NCBI GenBank assembly: GCA_035561515.1
Contig: DATMXP010000058.1
Span: forward strand, 1 to 58,614
Direction of reading: 5' to 3'
Length of the DNA stretch: 58,614 nucleotides
Source of the DNA: Terriglobales bacterium
GTDB taxonomy: Bacteria; Acidobacteriota; Terriglobia; Terriglobales; Acidobacteriaceae
Made by a program: the position numbers and the translations under genes. Positions 1 through 8,361 of this stretch are shown piece by piece. Within the stretch, counting starts at the first letter, position 1. Every line of letters begins with the position of its first letter. The notes below the pieces were generated by a model. That model was not told the origin of the DNA and made no database searches. It worked only from the letters and a program-made list of their open reading frames with translations.

Positions 1-123
1 GAGCGAAAACATCACGCCAAATGCCCATTTTCGCGAGATCAAAACTGGCGGTTAATTTCCCGTTAAGCTTTTCATTTTCAACTTCGTTCCAACAATTTCA
101 CTGCCCATTTCGTCAAGTGCCTT

Positions 124-159
124 CCCAAAAAACAAATGCCCGATGCCGAAGCATCGGGC
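124..159 (-). terminator. Intrinsic terminator of smc
   Basis: Read on the minus strand just after the smc stop, a 9-bp GC-rich stem (138-146 with 151-159) closes a UUCG tetraloop and is followed by a T-rich run (plus-strand A-run near 127-135). A 16-bp perfect palindrome (163-178) lies between it and the smc stop codon. Confidence 0.8.
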
Positions 160-178
160 GACCTGCAAAATTTTGCAG

Positions 179-3100
179 TTAAGCTGACATTGCTTTCGTT
201 TCCTCAAGATGATGGAAACGAACACTCACCAGTTTGGAGACGCCGGGTTCCTGCATTGTGACGCCATAGAGTACAGGTGCAATGCCCATCGTCTTCTTGC
301 TGTGGGTGATGATGATGAACTGCGTATCCGAGGACATCTCCTTCACCAATTCAGTGAAGCGGCCGATATTCGCCTCATCAAGCGGCGCATCCACTTCGTC
401 CAGAATGCAGAACGGGCTCGGCGTGTATTGGAAGATGCCGACCAGCAGCGAGAATGCCGTCAAAGCCTTTTCACCGCCGGAGAGCAGGAGCACGTTCTGA
501 AGCTTCTTGCCCGGGGGCGAGGCCACCACATCGATGCCGCTTTCCATCGCATTCTCTTCGTCCGTCAGCTTCATGAAGCCTTGTCCGCCGCCGAACAACT
601 TGCGGAAGGTGACCTGGAAGTTTTCGTTGATCTTCGCAAAGGCCTCGGTGAACTTCTCCTTCGAGATCTGTTCGATTTCCTTAATGGTCTTTTGGGTGTT
701 CTCAATAGAGTCGAACAGGTCCTTGCGCTGCGTTTCCAGAAAGGTATGGCGCTCGCTGGTTTCCTTGTATTCGTCCAGCGCCATCATGTTCACCGGACCC
801 ATCGCTTCCAGCTTAGCCTTCATCTCCTTAACGGTTTCGTCTTCGAGCGTGAGGTTTTCGCCGGTGACGATCTGGAGAGACTCGTCAGCGAGCAGTTCGG
901 TCGGGATTACGCCAAGCTCTGCGACCGACGATTCCGACATGTGGGTCGCGTCGGATTCCAGTTTGGCAGCCAGCGCGGAGACTTCACCGCGGCGATCACG
1001 AATCTGGTCGAGGGTGCTTCTAGATGCCTTCAGTTCTTCTTCGATCTGTGTCAGACGGGAGCGAACCGACTCCGATTCCGTCTGCAGCTCGGTTACGCGC
1101 GCATCCAGACCCTCGCGCTCACCCGCCAGTGCAACTAGTTGTTCGGCGATCTGGACGTTCTCGGCTTCACGATGCGATTTCTCGGCCGAAGCAGATTCCG
1201 CCTGGGCCTTGAGCGACTCCAGTCGTGTGCTTACTTCGGTGATGATCGATTCGACGCGCTGCAGAGTCGCTGCCGCCGAACGCCTGCGCTCTTCAAGTCC
1301 AGCGACCTTGGCCATCATCTCGGAAGCATTCTGGGCTGCGGTATCGCGGGCCGCACGCAGCGTTGCGAGATTCTCCTGTGCCGCTGCGATCTGCTGTTCA
1401 ATTTCGGTGCGTTGCTGCTCTTTCGCGGAAAGATCAGTCTGCTTCTCCGCGATGAACTGTTCGCGTGCCGACCTCGCGGTTGCCACCTGCTGCAGTTCGC
1501 GTTCGTACTGCGACAGACGCTGCCGCGTACGCTCCATCTCACTGTCGAGCTGGCGCAGCATATGGCCGCTGGTCATCGCCTGCTTATCTGCTTCGCGCTT
1601 GTCCGCTTCGAGACGTTCCAGCAGGGATGTAAGCTCGGCGATTTCCTTCGCCAGTAATCCGGCCCGGCGCTCCTGCTCCCGCAACGCCATTTCCAGGTCC
1701 TCGACCTGCTTGGCGATCACGCGCAACTCGCGCTTCATGGCCAGAGGGCCTTCGGCACGCTGCTTGCCGCCGGTGACGGTTACGTTGTGGAACGATTCGC
1801 CGTTCTTCGCAAGAAAGAACGCGTCCGGGTTCTCGAGCGCCAGTTCACGCGCGACGTTAGGATCGGGAACGATGTAGCCGTTACCCAGCTTCGGCAAAAT
1901 CACTTCCAGCGACTTGCCGAAACCGTCGAGTACGCGAATGCAGTTCTTCAGTGGCACGATAGTGTCGTGGCGCGCAGCGGCAGCCGCATGCGCCGATTCG
2001 TCAACACTGAACGAAAACTTTGCCTGCGCGTCGCTGGGATGGACCAGGAACGTGGCACGGCCGTCCACGTCGCCGCGCAACAAGTTCATGCCGTAATCGG
2101 CGGCGTCCCAGGATTTCACGACAACGAAATTCAGTTCGTCGCGCAGGAAGTCGTCCACCACGTGCTCGTACTGGCCTTCTACTTCAAGGAAGTCGGCGAG
2201 CACACCCACGGGAGCGCGGCTGCCGTCGAGCGCACCTGACTGGAACAACCGACGCACAGAGTCCGTCGAGTAACCATGCTCGTTGATAACCGCTTCCAAC
2301 GATGCTTTTCTGCCCAGGGCCGTGGCGTATTCCGCGCGGAGGCCGTCGAGATGGCGTTTGCATTCCACTTCTTCCCGACGCTTCTGTTCCAGCGTTTCGC
2401 GCGTGGACTGAATCTGCGACGTCAGCGAGTTGACCCGCTCCGACGCCGATTCAAATTCCATGCCCAGTTGTCCACGCTGGCCGCCAAAAGCTTCTATCTG
2501 TGAATTTGCGCTTGCAACTTCTGCATGCAGACGGGCTGCTTCGCGGTCGTGTCCCGCAATCTGTTCGGTGGCCTTCGCGATCTCGTTACGAACCGCACTC
2601 TCATTCGCGACAGCCTGCATCACCTGCACGCGACGCTGTTCCTGTTCGCGCTCAACCTGCTGCAGTGCCGACGCCGCCTCTCGCGCTTCTTGCTGGCGTG
2701 CTGCCGCATCCTGCTGGGCTGCCGCTACATCACTGGCCGCTGTCGCAAGAGTCTGGCGGCTGGCTTCTACTTCCTGCTCTAACTGTCCTTTGCGATCGAT
2801 CGCGGCCGCAATGTCGCGATCTGCGGTCTCCATGCGAGTGGCAAGTTCCACGCAGCGTTCTTCGTTTGTCTTCTGTCGCGACTGGGCGCGGTCGCTGTCG
2901 CGGGTGATCGTCGCGAGACGCTCGCGGGTGGTCGTCGCCTCAGACTCGATGTCATAACCCCGCTGCGTTCGCTCGGTGTGCTCGGCTTCAAGTACCTGCA
3001 CCGCTTCGGTCTGAATCTTGATCTCTTCCGAGAGCTTCGTAAGTTCTTCTTCCAGGCTGGCGCGGTCGCCCTGCAACGCTACCCATTTGCTTGCCAGCAC

Positions 3101-4105
3101 CACGCGGAGCTTTGCGCGCATTTCGTCGCGCAGCTTGGCGTAACGCTCGGCTTTCGCGGCCTGCCGCTTCAACGAATTCATCTGGCGGGTGACTTCGTCG
3201 AAGATGTCATTCAGGCGGCTCAGATTCAACTTGGCTTCTTCCAGCCGCGCCTCGGCCAGACGTTTCTTCGTCTTGAACTTGGTGATACCGGCAGCTTCTT
3301 CGATGATCGCCCGTCGGTCGGTCGGTTTGCTGCTCAGGATCTGCCCGATACGCCCCTGCTCGATGATGGCGTACGACTCCGGCCCAAGACCCGTGCCCAT
3401 GAAGATTTCCTGGATATCGCGGAGACGGCACAGTTTGCCGTTGAGCAGGTACTCACTCTCGCCCGACCGGAACAGGCGACGCGTGACGACGATCTCGCCC
3501 TTCTTGAAATTGTTGCGATGGAACTTGCGCCGCCGGATCTTCAGCACCACTCCGGTGGGTGCTGTTTGAGCGGCTTCGCTCTTTGGCTCGGCATCCACTT
3601 CGGCGGTTCCAGCCTCAGCCGAGGGAGTTCCAGGTTCTGCCGCCGTTTGCGCGGCATCAGCCTGTTGGGGAACCGCTCCTTCTACTTCTTCGACCTGCCC
3701 AGGCCGGACTTCTTCGATGTACTCGTCCGCGTCCTGCTCCGATTTCGTACGGAGAGTCGCCTCGTCCCAGTCTTCCTGCGGAAGGTCGTCCACCACCTCG
3801 ATTTCGGGTTCAACGACATTGCCGCCGTCGTAGGCGTCCGGATCGATCAGCGTAAGAGAAACCTCGGCCATGCCCATGGGCTTGCGGTCGCGAGTGCCCG
3901 CAAAGATCACGTCTTCCATGCGCGCGCCGCGCAGCGACTTGGCCGACTGCTCACCTAAGACCCAGGTGATTGCGTCTGAGATGTTCGACTTTCCGCAGCC
4001 GTTGGGGCCAATGATTCCGGCCACACCTTCGCCATGGAACTTGAGTTCGGTGCGATCACAGAAAGACTTGAATCCCAGGATTTGAAGCTTCTTCAGCTTA
4101 AGCAA
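179..4105 (-). CDS. smc: Chromosome segregation ATPase Smc (long form)
   Basis: Structural maintenance of chromosomes protein, the ATPase that organises and helps segregate the chromosome with ScpA/ScpB. The N-terminal head has Walker A (GPNGCGKS, residues 33-40) and the ESEYLLNG segment near 217. Long Glu/Arg/Ala/Gln-rich coiled coils flank a central hinge (about residues 610-740). The C-terminal head carries LLLSGGEKA and the Walker B stretch FCILDEVDAPLD. At 1308 residues it is about 120 longer than usual Smc, mostly from an acidic Ala/Pro/Glu-rich insert at about residues 91-200 inside the N-terminal head. The start is TTG (4103-4105), supported by a GAAGGAG ribosome site about 6 nt upstream. 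It appears monocistronic, with its own promoter and terminator. Identity is certain; the role of the insert is unknown. Confidence 0.97.
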   Translation of the reverse strand: MLKLKKLQILGFKSFCDRTELKFHGEGVAGIIGPNGCGKSNISDAITWVLGEQSAKSLRGARMEDVIFAGTRDRKPMGMAEVSLTLIDPDAYDGGNVVEPEIEVVDDLPQEDWDEATLRTKSEQDADEYIEEVRPGQVEEVEGAVPQQADAAQTAAEPGTPSAEAGTAEVDAEPKSEAAQTAPTGVVLKIRRRKFHRNNFKKGEIVVTRRLFRSGESEYLLNGKLCRLRDIQEIFMGTGLGPESYAIIEQGRIGQILSSKPTDRRAIIEEAAGITKFKTKKRLAEARLEEAKLNLSRLNDIFDEVTRQMNSLKRQAAKAERYAKLRDEMRAKLRVVLASKWVALQGDRASLEEELTKLSEEIKIQTEAVQVLEAEHTERTQRGYDIESEATTTRERLATITRDSDRAQSRQKTNEERCVELATRMETADRDIAAAIDRKGQLEQEVEASRQTLATAASDVAAAQQDAAARQQEAREAASALQQVEREQEQRRVQVMQAVANESAVRNEIAKATEQIAGHDREAARLHAEVASANSQIEAFGGQRGQLGMEFESASERVNSLTSQIQSTRETLEQKRREEVECKRHLDGLRAEYATALGRKASLEAVINEHGYSTDSVRRLFQSGALDGSRAPVGVLADFLEVEGQYEHVVDDFLRDELNFVVVKSWDAADYGMNLLRGDVDGRATFLVHPSDAQAKFSFSVDESAHAAAAARHDTIVPLKNCIRVLDGFGKSLEVILPKLGNGYIVPDPNVARELALENPDAFFLAKNGESFHNVTVTGGKQRAEGPLAMKRELRVIAKQVEDLEMALREQERRAGLLAKEIAELTSLLERLEADKREADKQAMTSGHMLRQLDSEMERTRQRLSQYERELQQVATARSAREQFIAEKQTDLSAKEQQRTEIEQQIAAAQENLATLRAARDTAAQNASEMMAKVAGLEERRRSAAATLQRVESIITEVSTRLESLKAQAESASAEKSHREAENVQIAEQLVALAGEREGLDARVTELQTESESVRSRLTQIEEELKASRSTLDQIRDRRGEVSALAAKLESDATHMSESSVAELGVIPTELLADESLQIVTGENLTLEDETVKEMKAKLEAMGPVNMMALDEYKETSERHTFLETQRKDLFDSIENTQKTIKEIEQISKEKFTEAFAKINENFQVTFRKLFGGGQGFMKLTDEENAMESGIDVVASPPGKKLQNVLLLSGGEKALTAFSLLVGIFQYTPSPFCILDEVDAPLDEANIGRFTELVKEMSSDTQFIIITHSKKTMGIAPVLYGVTMQEPGVSKLVSVRFHHLEETKAMSA

Positions 4106-4162
4106 CTGATACTCCTTCGCGCCGTTCCTCGGTACCGGGGTCGTAACCCAGGGTTCGCAACA

Positions 4163-4191
4163 AATCTAGCCACCATGTTTGCATGGGTCAA
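4163..4191 (-). promoter_or_regulatory. Sigma-70-type promoter of smc
   Basis: On the minus strand TTGACC (4186-4191), a 17-bp spacer and TAGATT (4163-4168) form a good vegetative promoter, placing the transcript start about 50 nt before the smc start. The rest of 4106-4398 shows no gene; a short inverted repeat (CAGATAA/TTATCTG, about 4194-4221) lies just upstream. Confidence 0.6.
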
Positions 4192-4398
4192 GCAGATAAA
4201 CACCATATATTGGGGCTTATCTGTTGAAAACGCAGTATGTTGCACCCTCTTTGCAGCAAAACGCCGGTATACACGAACACACGCTCATTCACGGGAGAAA
4301 AAAGGAGGAAGAGGAGAGGCAACAGAGCTAGCTAAACTGTAGCGCCGCTGGTGCAGAAATACAAGGTCACACCGGAGAAATAACGGCCAAATTCAGGT

Positions 4399-4680
4399 CT
4401 ATGCCCGGGCGGTCGACTTCGCCCGCTCGCGCTTGTACCGGGCCTTCATCGTCATCAGCGCGAAGCAAAGCAACATCGTGATCGAGTTCGACAGAATCAT
4501 CGGCCAGTTGTCCAGGATTAGCCCGTAAATGAACCACAAGCACAGGCCCGTCTGGAACACGAACAGCCAGGCCCACGACAGATCTTCGCAATGTTTGGTC
4601 CGGAACGCCCGAACAACCTGCGGAACAAACGACAATGTGGTCAAAAATCCTGCGATATATCCGAAGAGTGCGATGTCCAT
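4399..4680 (-). CDS. SemiSWEET family sugar transporter
   Basis: A 93-residue protein with three predicted membrane helices and the PQ-loop motif FVPQVVRAF near residue 18. It matches SemiSWEET, the bacterial half-size relatives of eukaryotic SWEET uniporters, which form dimers and carry mono- or disaccharides down their gradient. An asparagine in the third helix region (LSNSITM) fits the substrate pocket described for the family. The C-terminus is short and basic (KARYKRERAK), as expected for a cytoplasmic tail. It is divergent from the small secreted-protein gene at 4724, and no clear Shine-Dalgarno is visible. The sugar specificity cannot be read from sequence. Confidence 0.85.
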   Translation of the reverse strand: MDIALFGYIAGFLTTLSFVPQVVRAFRTKHCEDLSWAWLFVFQTGLCLWFIYGLILDNWPMILSNSITMLLCFALMTMKARYKRERAKSTARA

Positions 4681-4723
4681 AGGGGCTAAGATTCGATGTT
4701 AACAGCAATCCCGGAGGCGTCTT

Positions 4724-5053
4724 GTGAGAACTGAACGTTACTTTGCCTTGTTGTTGATCTTATTGTTGGCCATCTTGGCCTTTCGTCCGATGACCTCGCC
4801 CGAGCCCGTTAAGGCACAGGACGCTCCCCGTGCCTGCGGACTGTATTTCGAACCGGGCGTAACCACATTGCGCGCACCCGGAGGCGAACGCCAGGCGTTC
4901 GGCAAAGTGGCATACGACACTTGTTCCGGAAAAGTTTGGGGATTTCCGACCGGGAGCAGCGCGCCTTATCCGATGGATACAACGAATCCAGCGCCGACAA
5001 CCTCCCACCCGATTTACCTGGGCAGGTTTGCCGTGGAGGCTACGCAGAAATAA
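4724..5053 (+). CDS. Small secreted or membrane-anchored protein of unknown function
   Basis: 109 residues with an N-terminal hydrophobic segment (about 7-20) that is a signal peptide or signal anchor. A mature part with two cysteines (CGLYFEP... and DTCSGKVWGF) follows. I do not recognise the family. The start is GTG, chosen because GGAGG lies 6 nt upstream (4713-4717). The gene ends exactly where the convergent small gene 5054-5236 ends, so the two stop codons abut. The cysteines could form a disulfide outside the cytoplasm. Coding status is well supported by the ribosome site and signal sequence. Confidence 0.6.
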   Translation: MRTERYFALLLILLLAILAFRPMTSPEPVKAQDAPRACGLYFEPGVTTLRAPGGERQAFGKVAYDTCSGKVWGFPTGSSAPYPMDTTNPAPTTSHPIYLGRFAVEATQK

Positions 5054-5236
5054 CTATTCGAGCCCAAGAGGATGCTTCTCGTCCTCGGCTTCTTCGATGG
5101 GATGACGCTCGTGCCATTTGCGCAGTCCGAACGCGATCAGAAAGCCAAGCGGGATACTCGCCACCAGAAGCAGCAGAATCCCAATGATCGCTGCAACAAG
5201 GTTGAAGTTCTTGGCGGCAATGAACAGCGCAAACAT
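5054..5236 (-). CDS. Small single-pass membrane protein
   Basis: 60 residues: a short N-terminus, one strongly hydrophobic helix (about residues 13-38) and a charged tail rich in His, Glu and Asp. No known domain is recognised. Its stop codon directly abuts that of the convergent gene at 4724-5053. The ribosome site is weak, so translation is plausible rather than proven. Confidence 0.4.
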   Translation of the reverse strand: MFALFIAAKNFNLVAAIIGILLLLVASIPLGFLIAFGLRKWHERHPIEEAEDEKHPLGLE

Positions 5237-5261
5237 GCTGGTTATATTCTAGAACGGAAAG

Positions 5262-5281
5262 GCCCGGATTGAACCCCGGGC
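5262..5281 (-). terminator. Possible terminator hairpin after the M64 peptidase gene
   Basis: GCCCGG (5262-5267) pairs with CCGGGC (5276-5281). On the minus strand a C/T-rich tail follows, but it has no long T-run, so termination may be weak. Confidence 0.4.
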
Positions 5282-5312
5282 TTCTCCGTAGTTCCGAATT
5301 GGGAGGACGGTT

Positions 5313-6713
5313 CTAGCTTCCCGTGTACATCGCGATCACTCGCTCAATCGCCCGCTTGCACACGGAACAGAACTGGTTGTGCCGCGTGAACATAATGCAG
5401 TTCACCTCCGGACGGTAGTACCCCTTCGCTTCGTACAATGCACCCTCGAAAGCTCCCACCTTTCCGGCATACTTTTCAGCGCCTAGCATCTCGTCTTCGT
5501 GCTTCAGTTCCTCGGCAAACAAGGCGTCCATCTCCGCTTCGGGACGGTTCTGCGCCCTGATCTCGCGCCGGCGCTTCTGGATGGAATGCGAGTACTGCGA
5601 GAACGCCTCTTTGTTCCACGGTGTAGGTAGCGGAGTGCCGGGCGAAACCATGTCGGCCCATTTGAAGTCCTTCTTATCCAACAGGGCAGTCACGTTCGGG
5701 TCCCAGGGCTCGATCCTTTTAGTCGCCGGAGCATAGGAAACGTCCGAGGTGTAATACTCGTCCCCGAGTCCGGCGAAGTGGTGTCCAAACTCGTGCACGA
5801 ATACGTACGGCGACCATCCGCTATCGGCCGCTACAGTCGAGTACAAGTTGAAGATTCCGCCCCCACCATAGGTGTTCGTGTTCGTGAGGATCTCGACCAC
5901 GTCATACGGCGCGAACTGCGCGATCGTGCGGAACGCCTTGTTGTCGAACGTCAGTACGTAACGCTCCGAATCGAACGCATCATATGTCGCTCCCACCGGC
6001 GACTTCCGGTAAATGCCCGTGGAAGGCCGCGAAATGCCCGACTGTTCCGCCGGAGGACAAAGTCCCCATACATTGAAGTCGGCGCGATGTTCCTTGAATG
6101 GCGACGTCGAGAAGAGAATGTCCATCAGTCGGCGTGCGTCTTTCTCGAACTTCGGCATTTCCGCCGCAGTGTAGCCGTCGCCGAGAATGAGGAAGTCAAC
6201 CTTCACCGTTGGATCTCCCGACTTCTGCAACTCGATCAGGTTCGCCGGAGCCTTCATCGTCGAGCGATCAATGAACTTGTCCTTCGGATCGATGTTCACC
6301 GACCATACCTCGTGAAAGGCCATGAGTTCGTCTCGCTTCTTCAGTACCACCTGTACCGGCTTCTCTGGAGCAGGGAAGCGCAGTGACTCGGAGAACGTGC
6401 GGTTCAGAGTCTTGGCTTCGTCGGTGGTCTCCCACTCGCCATAGATCGAAGCGAACCCCCGCGAGTAAAGCAGCTTATTGGAAGCGCGGTCGCGCACCTC
6501 GAAGATGTACTTGCCGAGATTGCTCTCGTCGATCGGTTTTGCCGGATTGCCCGGGAAAGGCAACGGCTCAAGCACAACTTGGTCGAAGCTGAACATCTCC
6601 TGGTTGGCGTTGCCGGTGTGAAAGTAGTCGAGGCGCATCGTGCGCGGAACATTGGTGGCGGCAGACATCGCGACCGTAGTAAATAGAACGAACAACGCAA
6701 GTTTGCGGATCAT
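5313..6713 (-). CDS. Secreted zinc peptidase, M64 (IgA peptidase) family
   Basis: 466 residues. A signal peptide (about 1-19) is followed by an N-terminal beta-rich domain (about 20-150) and a metallopeptidase domain with HEFGHHFAGLGDEY. H307, E308 and H311 form the HExxH core, and the GxGDEY extension is typical of M64. The segment around residue 173 (FLILGDGYTAAEM) is also characteristic of the family. Such enzymes are exported zinc endopeptidases; the name IgA peptidase reflects one studied member and need not describe the substrate here. A soil bacterium would more likely use it for extracellular protein turnover. It stands alone, with a weak hairpin downstream at 5262-5281. Family assignment is firm, substrate unknown. 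Confidence 0.88.
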   Translation of the reverse strand: MIRKLALFVLFTTVAMSAATNVPRTMRLDYFHTGNANQEMFSFDQVVLEPLPFPGNPAKPIDESNLGKYIFEVRDRASNKLLYSRGFASIYGEWETTDEAKTLNRTFSESLRFPAPEKPVQVVLKKRDELMAFHEVWSVNIDPKDKFIDRSTMKAPANLIELQKSGDPTVKVDFLILGDGYTAAEMPKFEKDARRLMDILFSTSPFKEHRADFNVWGLCPPAEQSGISRPSTGIYRKSPVGATYDAFDSERYVLTFDNKAFRTIAQFAPYDVVEILTNTNTYGGGGIFNLYSTVAADSGWSPYVFVHEFGHHFAGLGDEYYTSDVSYAPATKRIEPWDPNVTALLDKKDFKWADMVSPGTPLPTPWNKEAFSQYSHSIQKRRREIRAQNRPEAEMDALFAEELKHEDEMLGAEKYAGKVGAFEGALYEAKGYYRPEVNCIMFTRHNQFCSVCKRAIERVIAMYTGS

Positions 6714-6806
6714 GGCGAAGGAATTGTACTAGGCAAAGACTCGGAAGCTAAGTGGGGAGGGATGAGTGAATTGAGAACGAGTGGCGTGCCGTTGCCGTTA
6801 TCTCCT

Positions 6807-7703
6807 TCAGTTTGCTGCAAACGCCACCTTCGCCATTCCCACAAACGCTTCTGCGGTAGGCGTCATCGGCTCATCTCTTCTACCGAGCGCTATTTCCGTG
6901 AATGCATCTTTCGCCACGATTCTTCGAAACACCACGCCCGGTGTTCCCAACTTCGCCACGCAGGCCGGGGCGATCGACACACCCAGTCCCGCGCCGATCA
7001 ACCTTATTGCCGTCGGCCATTGAGGCGCTTCCTGCACCACCTGCGGACGGAATCCTGCGCGCTCGCACACGCCCATCGTCCTGTCATAAGCGACCGGCCC
7101 CATGCTTCGCGGATGAAAGACGAACGGTTCTCCCTTCAGCTTCGCGATCGAGATACTCTGTTGGCTCGCCAGCCGATGTCGTGCCGGCAGAATTGCGACA
7201 AATGGCTCTCGCATAAGGCTTTGGATTACCAGGCCTTCCACTTCGCCCGGATCTCGCAGGAAACCCAGGTCCACCGTTCCGTCCCGCAAATGCTCGATAA
7301 CCTCTGCCGTAACCATCTCCATCAGTCGAAGCTGGACCGCAGGATATTCGCGCCGGTACGACCTGATCACATCAGGCAATGACGTGAGCATCGCTGAACC
7401 CGCAAACCCAACTGTCAGGTTGCCAATCTCTCCCCGGCCCACCCGGCGGACCGCATTCAAATCCTCTTGTACTCGGGCAAGCGTTCGCCGCGCGCGCTCG
7501 AGCAACTCGCGTCCCGCAGCCGTCAGCGCCACCGATCGGGAAGTGCGCTCGAACAATGGGTGCCCTAAGGTTGATTCCAGGTACTTGATCTGCTGCGACA
7601 ACGGAGGCTGCTGGATGCCGAGCCGTGCCGCTGCGCGCCCGAAATGAAGTTCCTCGGCGACGGCTACAAAGTATCGGAGATGTCGAAGATCAATATGATC
7701 CAT
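6807..7703 (-). CDS. LysR-family transcriptional regulator
   Basis: 298 residues. A winged helix-turn-helix occupies about 5-63 (LRHLRYFVAVAEELHFGRAA, then LGIQQPPLSQQIKYLE), and a periplasmic-binding-protein-like effector domain runs from about 90 to the end. The N-terminal wording resembles the BenM/CatM/CbnR branch, whose members sense aromatic or small organic acids, but the ligand cannot be inferred. It is divergent from the GNAT gene at 7783. The intervening ~80 bp contains repeated CAATCA and a CAATATATTG palindrome, so it probably controls itself and possibly the acetyltransferase. Confidence 0.93.
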   Translation of the reverse strand: MDHIDLRHLRYFVAVAEELHFGRAAARLGIQQPPLSQQIKYLESTLGHPLFERTSRSVALTAAGRELLERARRTLARVQEDLNAVRRVGRGEIGNLTVGFAGSAMLTSLPDVIRSYRREYPAVQLRLMEMVTAEVIEHLRDGTVDLGFLRDPGEVEGLVIQSLMREPFVAILPARHRLASQQSISIAKLKGEPFVFHPRSMGPVAYDRTMGVCERAGFRPQVVQEAPQWPTAIRLIGAGLGVSIAPACVAKLGTPGVVFRRIVAKDAFTEIALGRRDEPMTPTAEAFVGMAKVAFAAN

Positions 7704-7732
7704 ATATCAATCAAAGCAATCAATATATTGGA
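7699..7732. promoter_or_regulatory. AT-rich repeat region between lysR-type gene and GNAT gene (candidate operator)
   Basis: A perfect 10-bp palindrome CAATATATTG (7721-7730) and two direct CAATCA copies (7708-7713, 7718-7723) sit within a TCCA...TGGA imperfect dyad. LysR regulators usually bind such AT-rich dyads in divergent promoters. Binding itself is inferred. Confidence 0.35.
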
Positions 7733-7782
7733 CGTGTTCTCTGCTTTTGTCTATCGTTACCTACAACGGTGAGGAGGACGAT

Positions 7783-8310
7783 GTGGGAGCACAACCGCTA
7801 ATGCGCGAAGAACCATCTGCCGAGCCAACGGTTCGCCTTTTTCGGCCCGGAGATGAAGCGGATTTCCGCCGTCTCAACGAAGAGTGGATTCGCCGCGATT
7901 TCAAGATCGAAGAAAAGGATCTCGCGTCCTTTGACGACCCGCAGCACAAGATCATCGACGGCGGCGGCCAGATATTCATGGCAATGCTCGACGGTGTTGC
8001 GGTGGGCTGTGTGGCCCTTCTGAAAATGGACGGTCGAACTTATGAGCTCGCGAAGATGGCCACCGACGAGTGTTTTCGGCGTCGCGGCATCGGGCGAGCC
8101 CTTATGAATGCCGCTATCGCCTGGGCCCGCCAGCAGAAAGCCCGCAGGCTCTACCTGGAGACGAACCACGTGCTTACGCCGGCTATGAAATTGTACGAGT
8201 CCTGCGGATTCCGCTACATCCCGAAGGAGCGCCAGAAGCCCTCGCCTTACGTCCGCTCCGACGTGCAGATGGAAATGTGCCTTGAGCCGGAGTGGGTGCA
8301 ATACATCTAA
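7783..8310 (+). CDS. GNAT-family N-acetyltransferase
   Basis: About 175 residues with the acetyl-CoA binding motif A: ELAKMATDECFRRRGIGRAL (R/Q-x-x-G-x-G/A type), then MNAAIAWAR and a C-terminal LYESCGFRYIP segment normal for GNAT. It transfers an acetyl group from acetyl-CoA to an amine; the substrate is unknown. The frame is open further up to a TTG at 7747. GTG at 7783 is preferred because GAGGAGG (7771-7777) sits 5 nt before it; ATG 7801 is a second alternative. Divergent from the LysR gene, it may be that regulator's target. It ends at a bidirectional terminator. Confidence 0.85.
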   Translation: MGAQPLMREEPSAEPTVRLFRPGDEADFRRLNEEWIRRDFKIEEKDLASFDDPQHKIIDGGGQIFMAMLDGVAVGCVALLKMDGRTYELAKMATDECFRRRGIGRALMNAAIAWARQQKARRLYLETNHVLTPAMKLYESCGFRYIPKERQKPSPYVRSDVQMEMCLEPEWVQYI

Positions 8311-8313
8311 AAC

Positions 8314-8345
8314 AAAAAGACCCGATCTTGCGACCGGGCCTTTTT
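8314..8345. terminator. Bidirectional terminator between GNAT gene and lon
   Basis: An A-run, CCCG...CGGG stem and T-run (8314-8324 with 8335-8345) give a hairpin with T-tracts in both directions. It serves the convergent GNAT (+) and lon (-) genes. One internal mismatch is present. Confidence 0.75.
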
Positions 8346-8361
8346 GGAGTGTCGTGTTGTA

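Noticed and set aside
209..1877. Long plus-strand reading frames inside smc (209-1138 and 507-1877)
   Set aside because: Antisense to a well-conserved gene; their sequence is low-complexity and explained by the GC-rich coding frame of smc.
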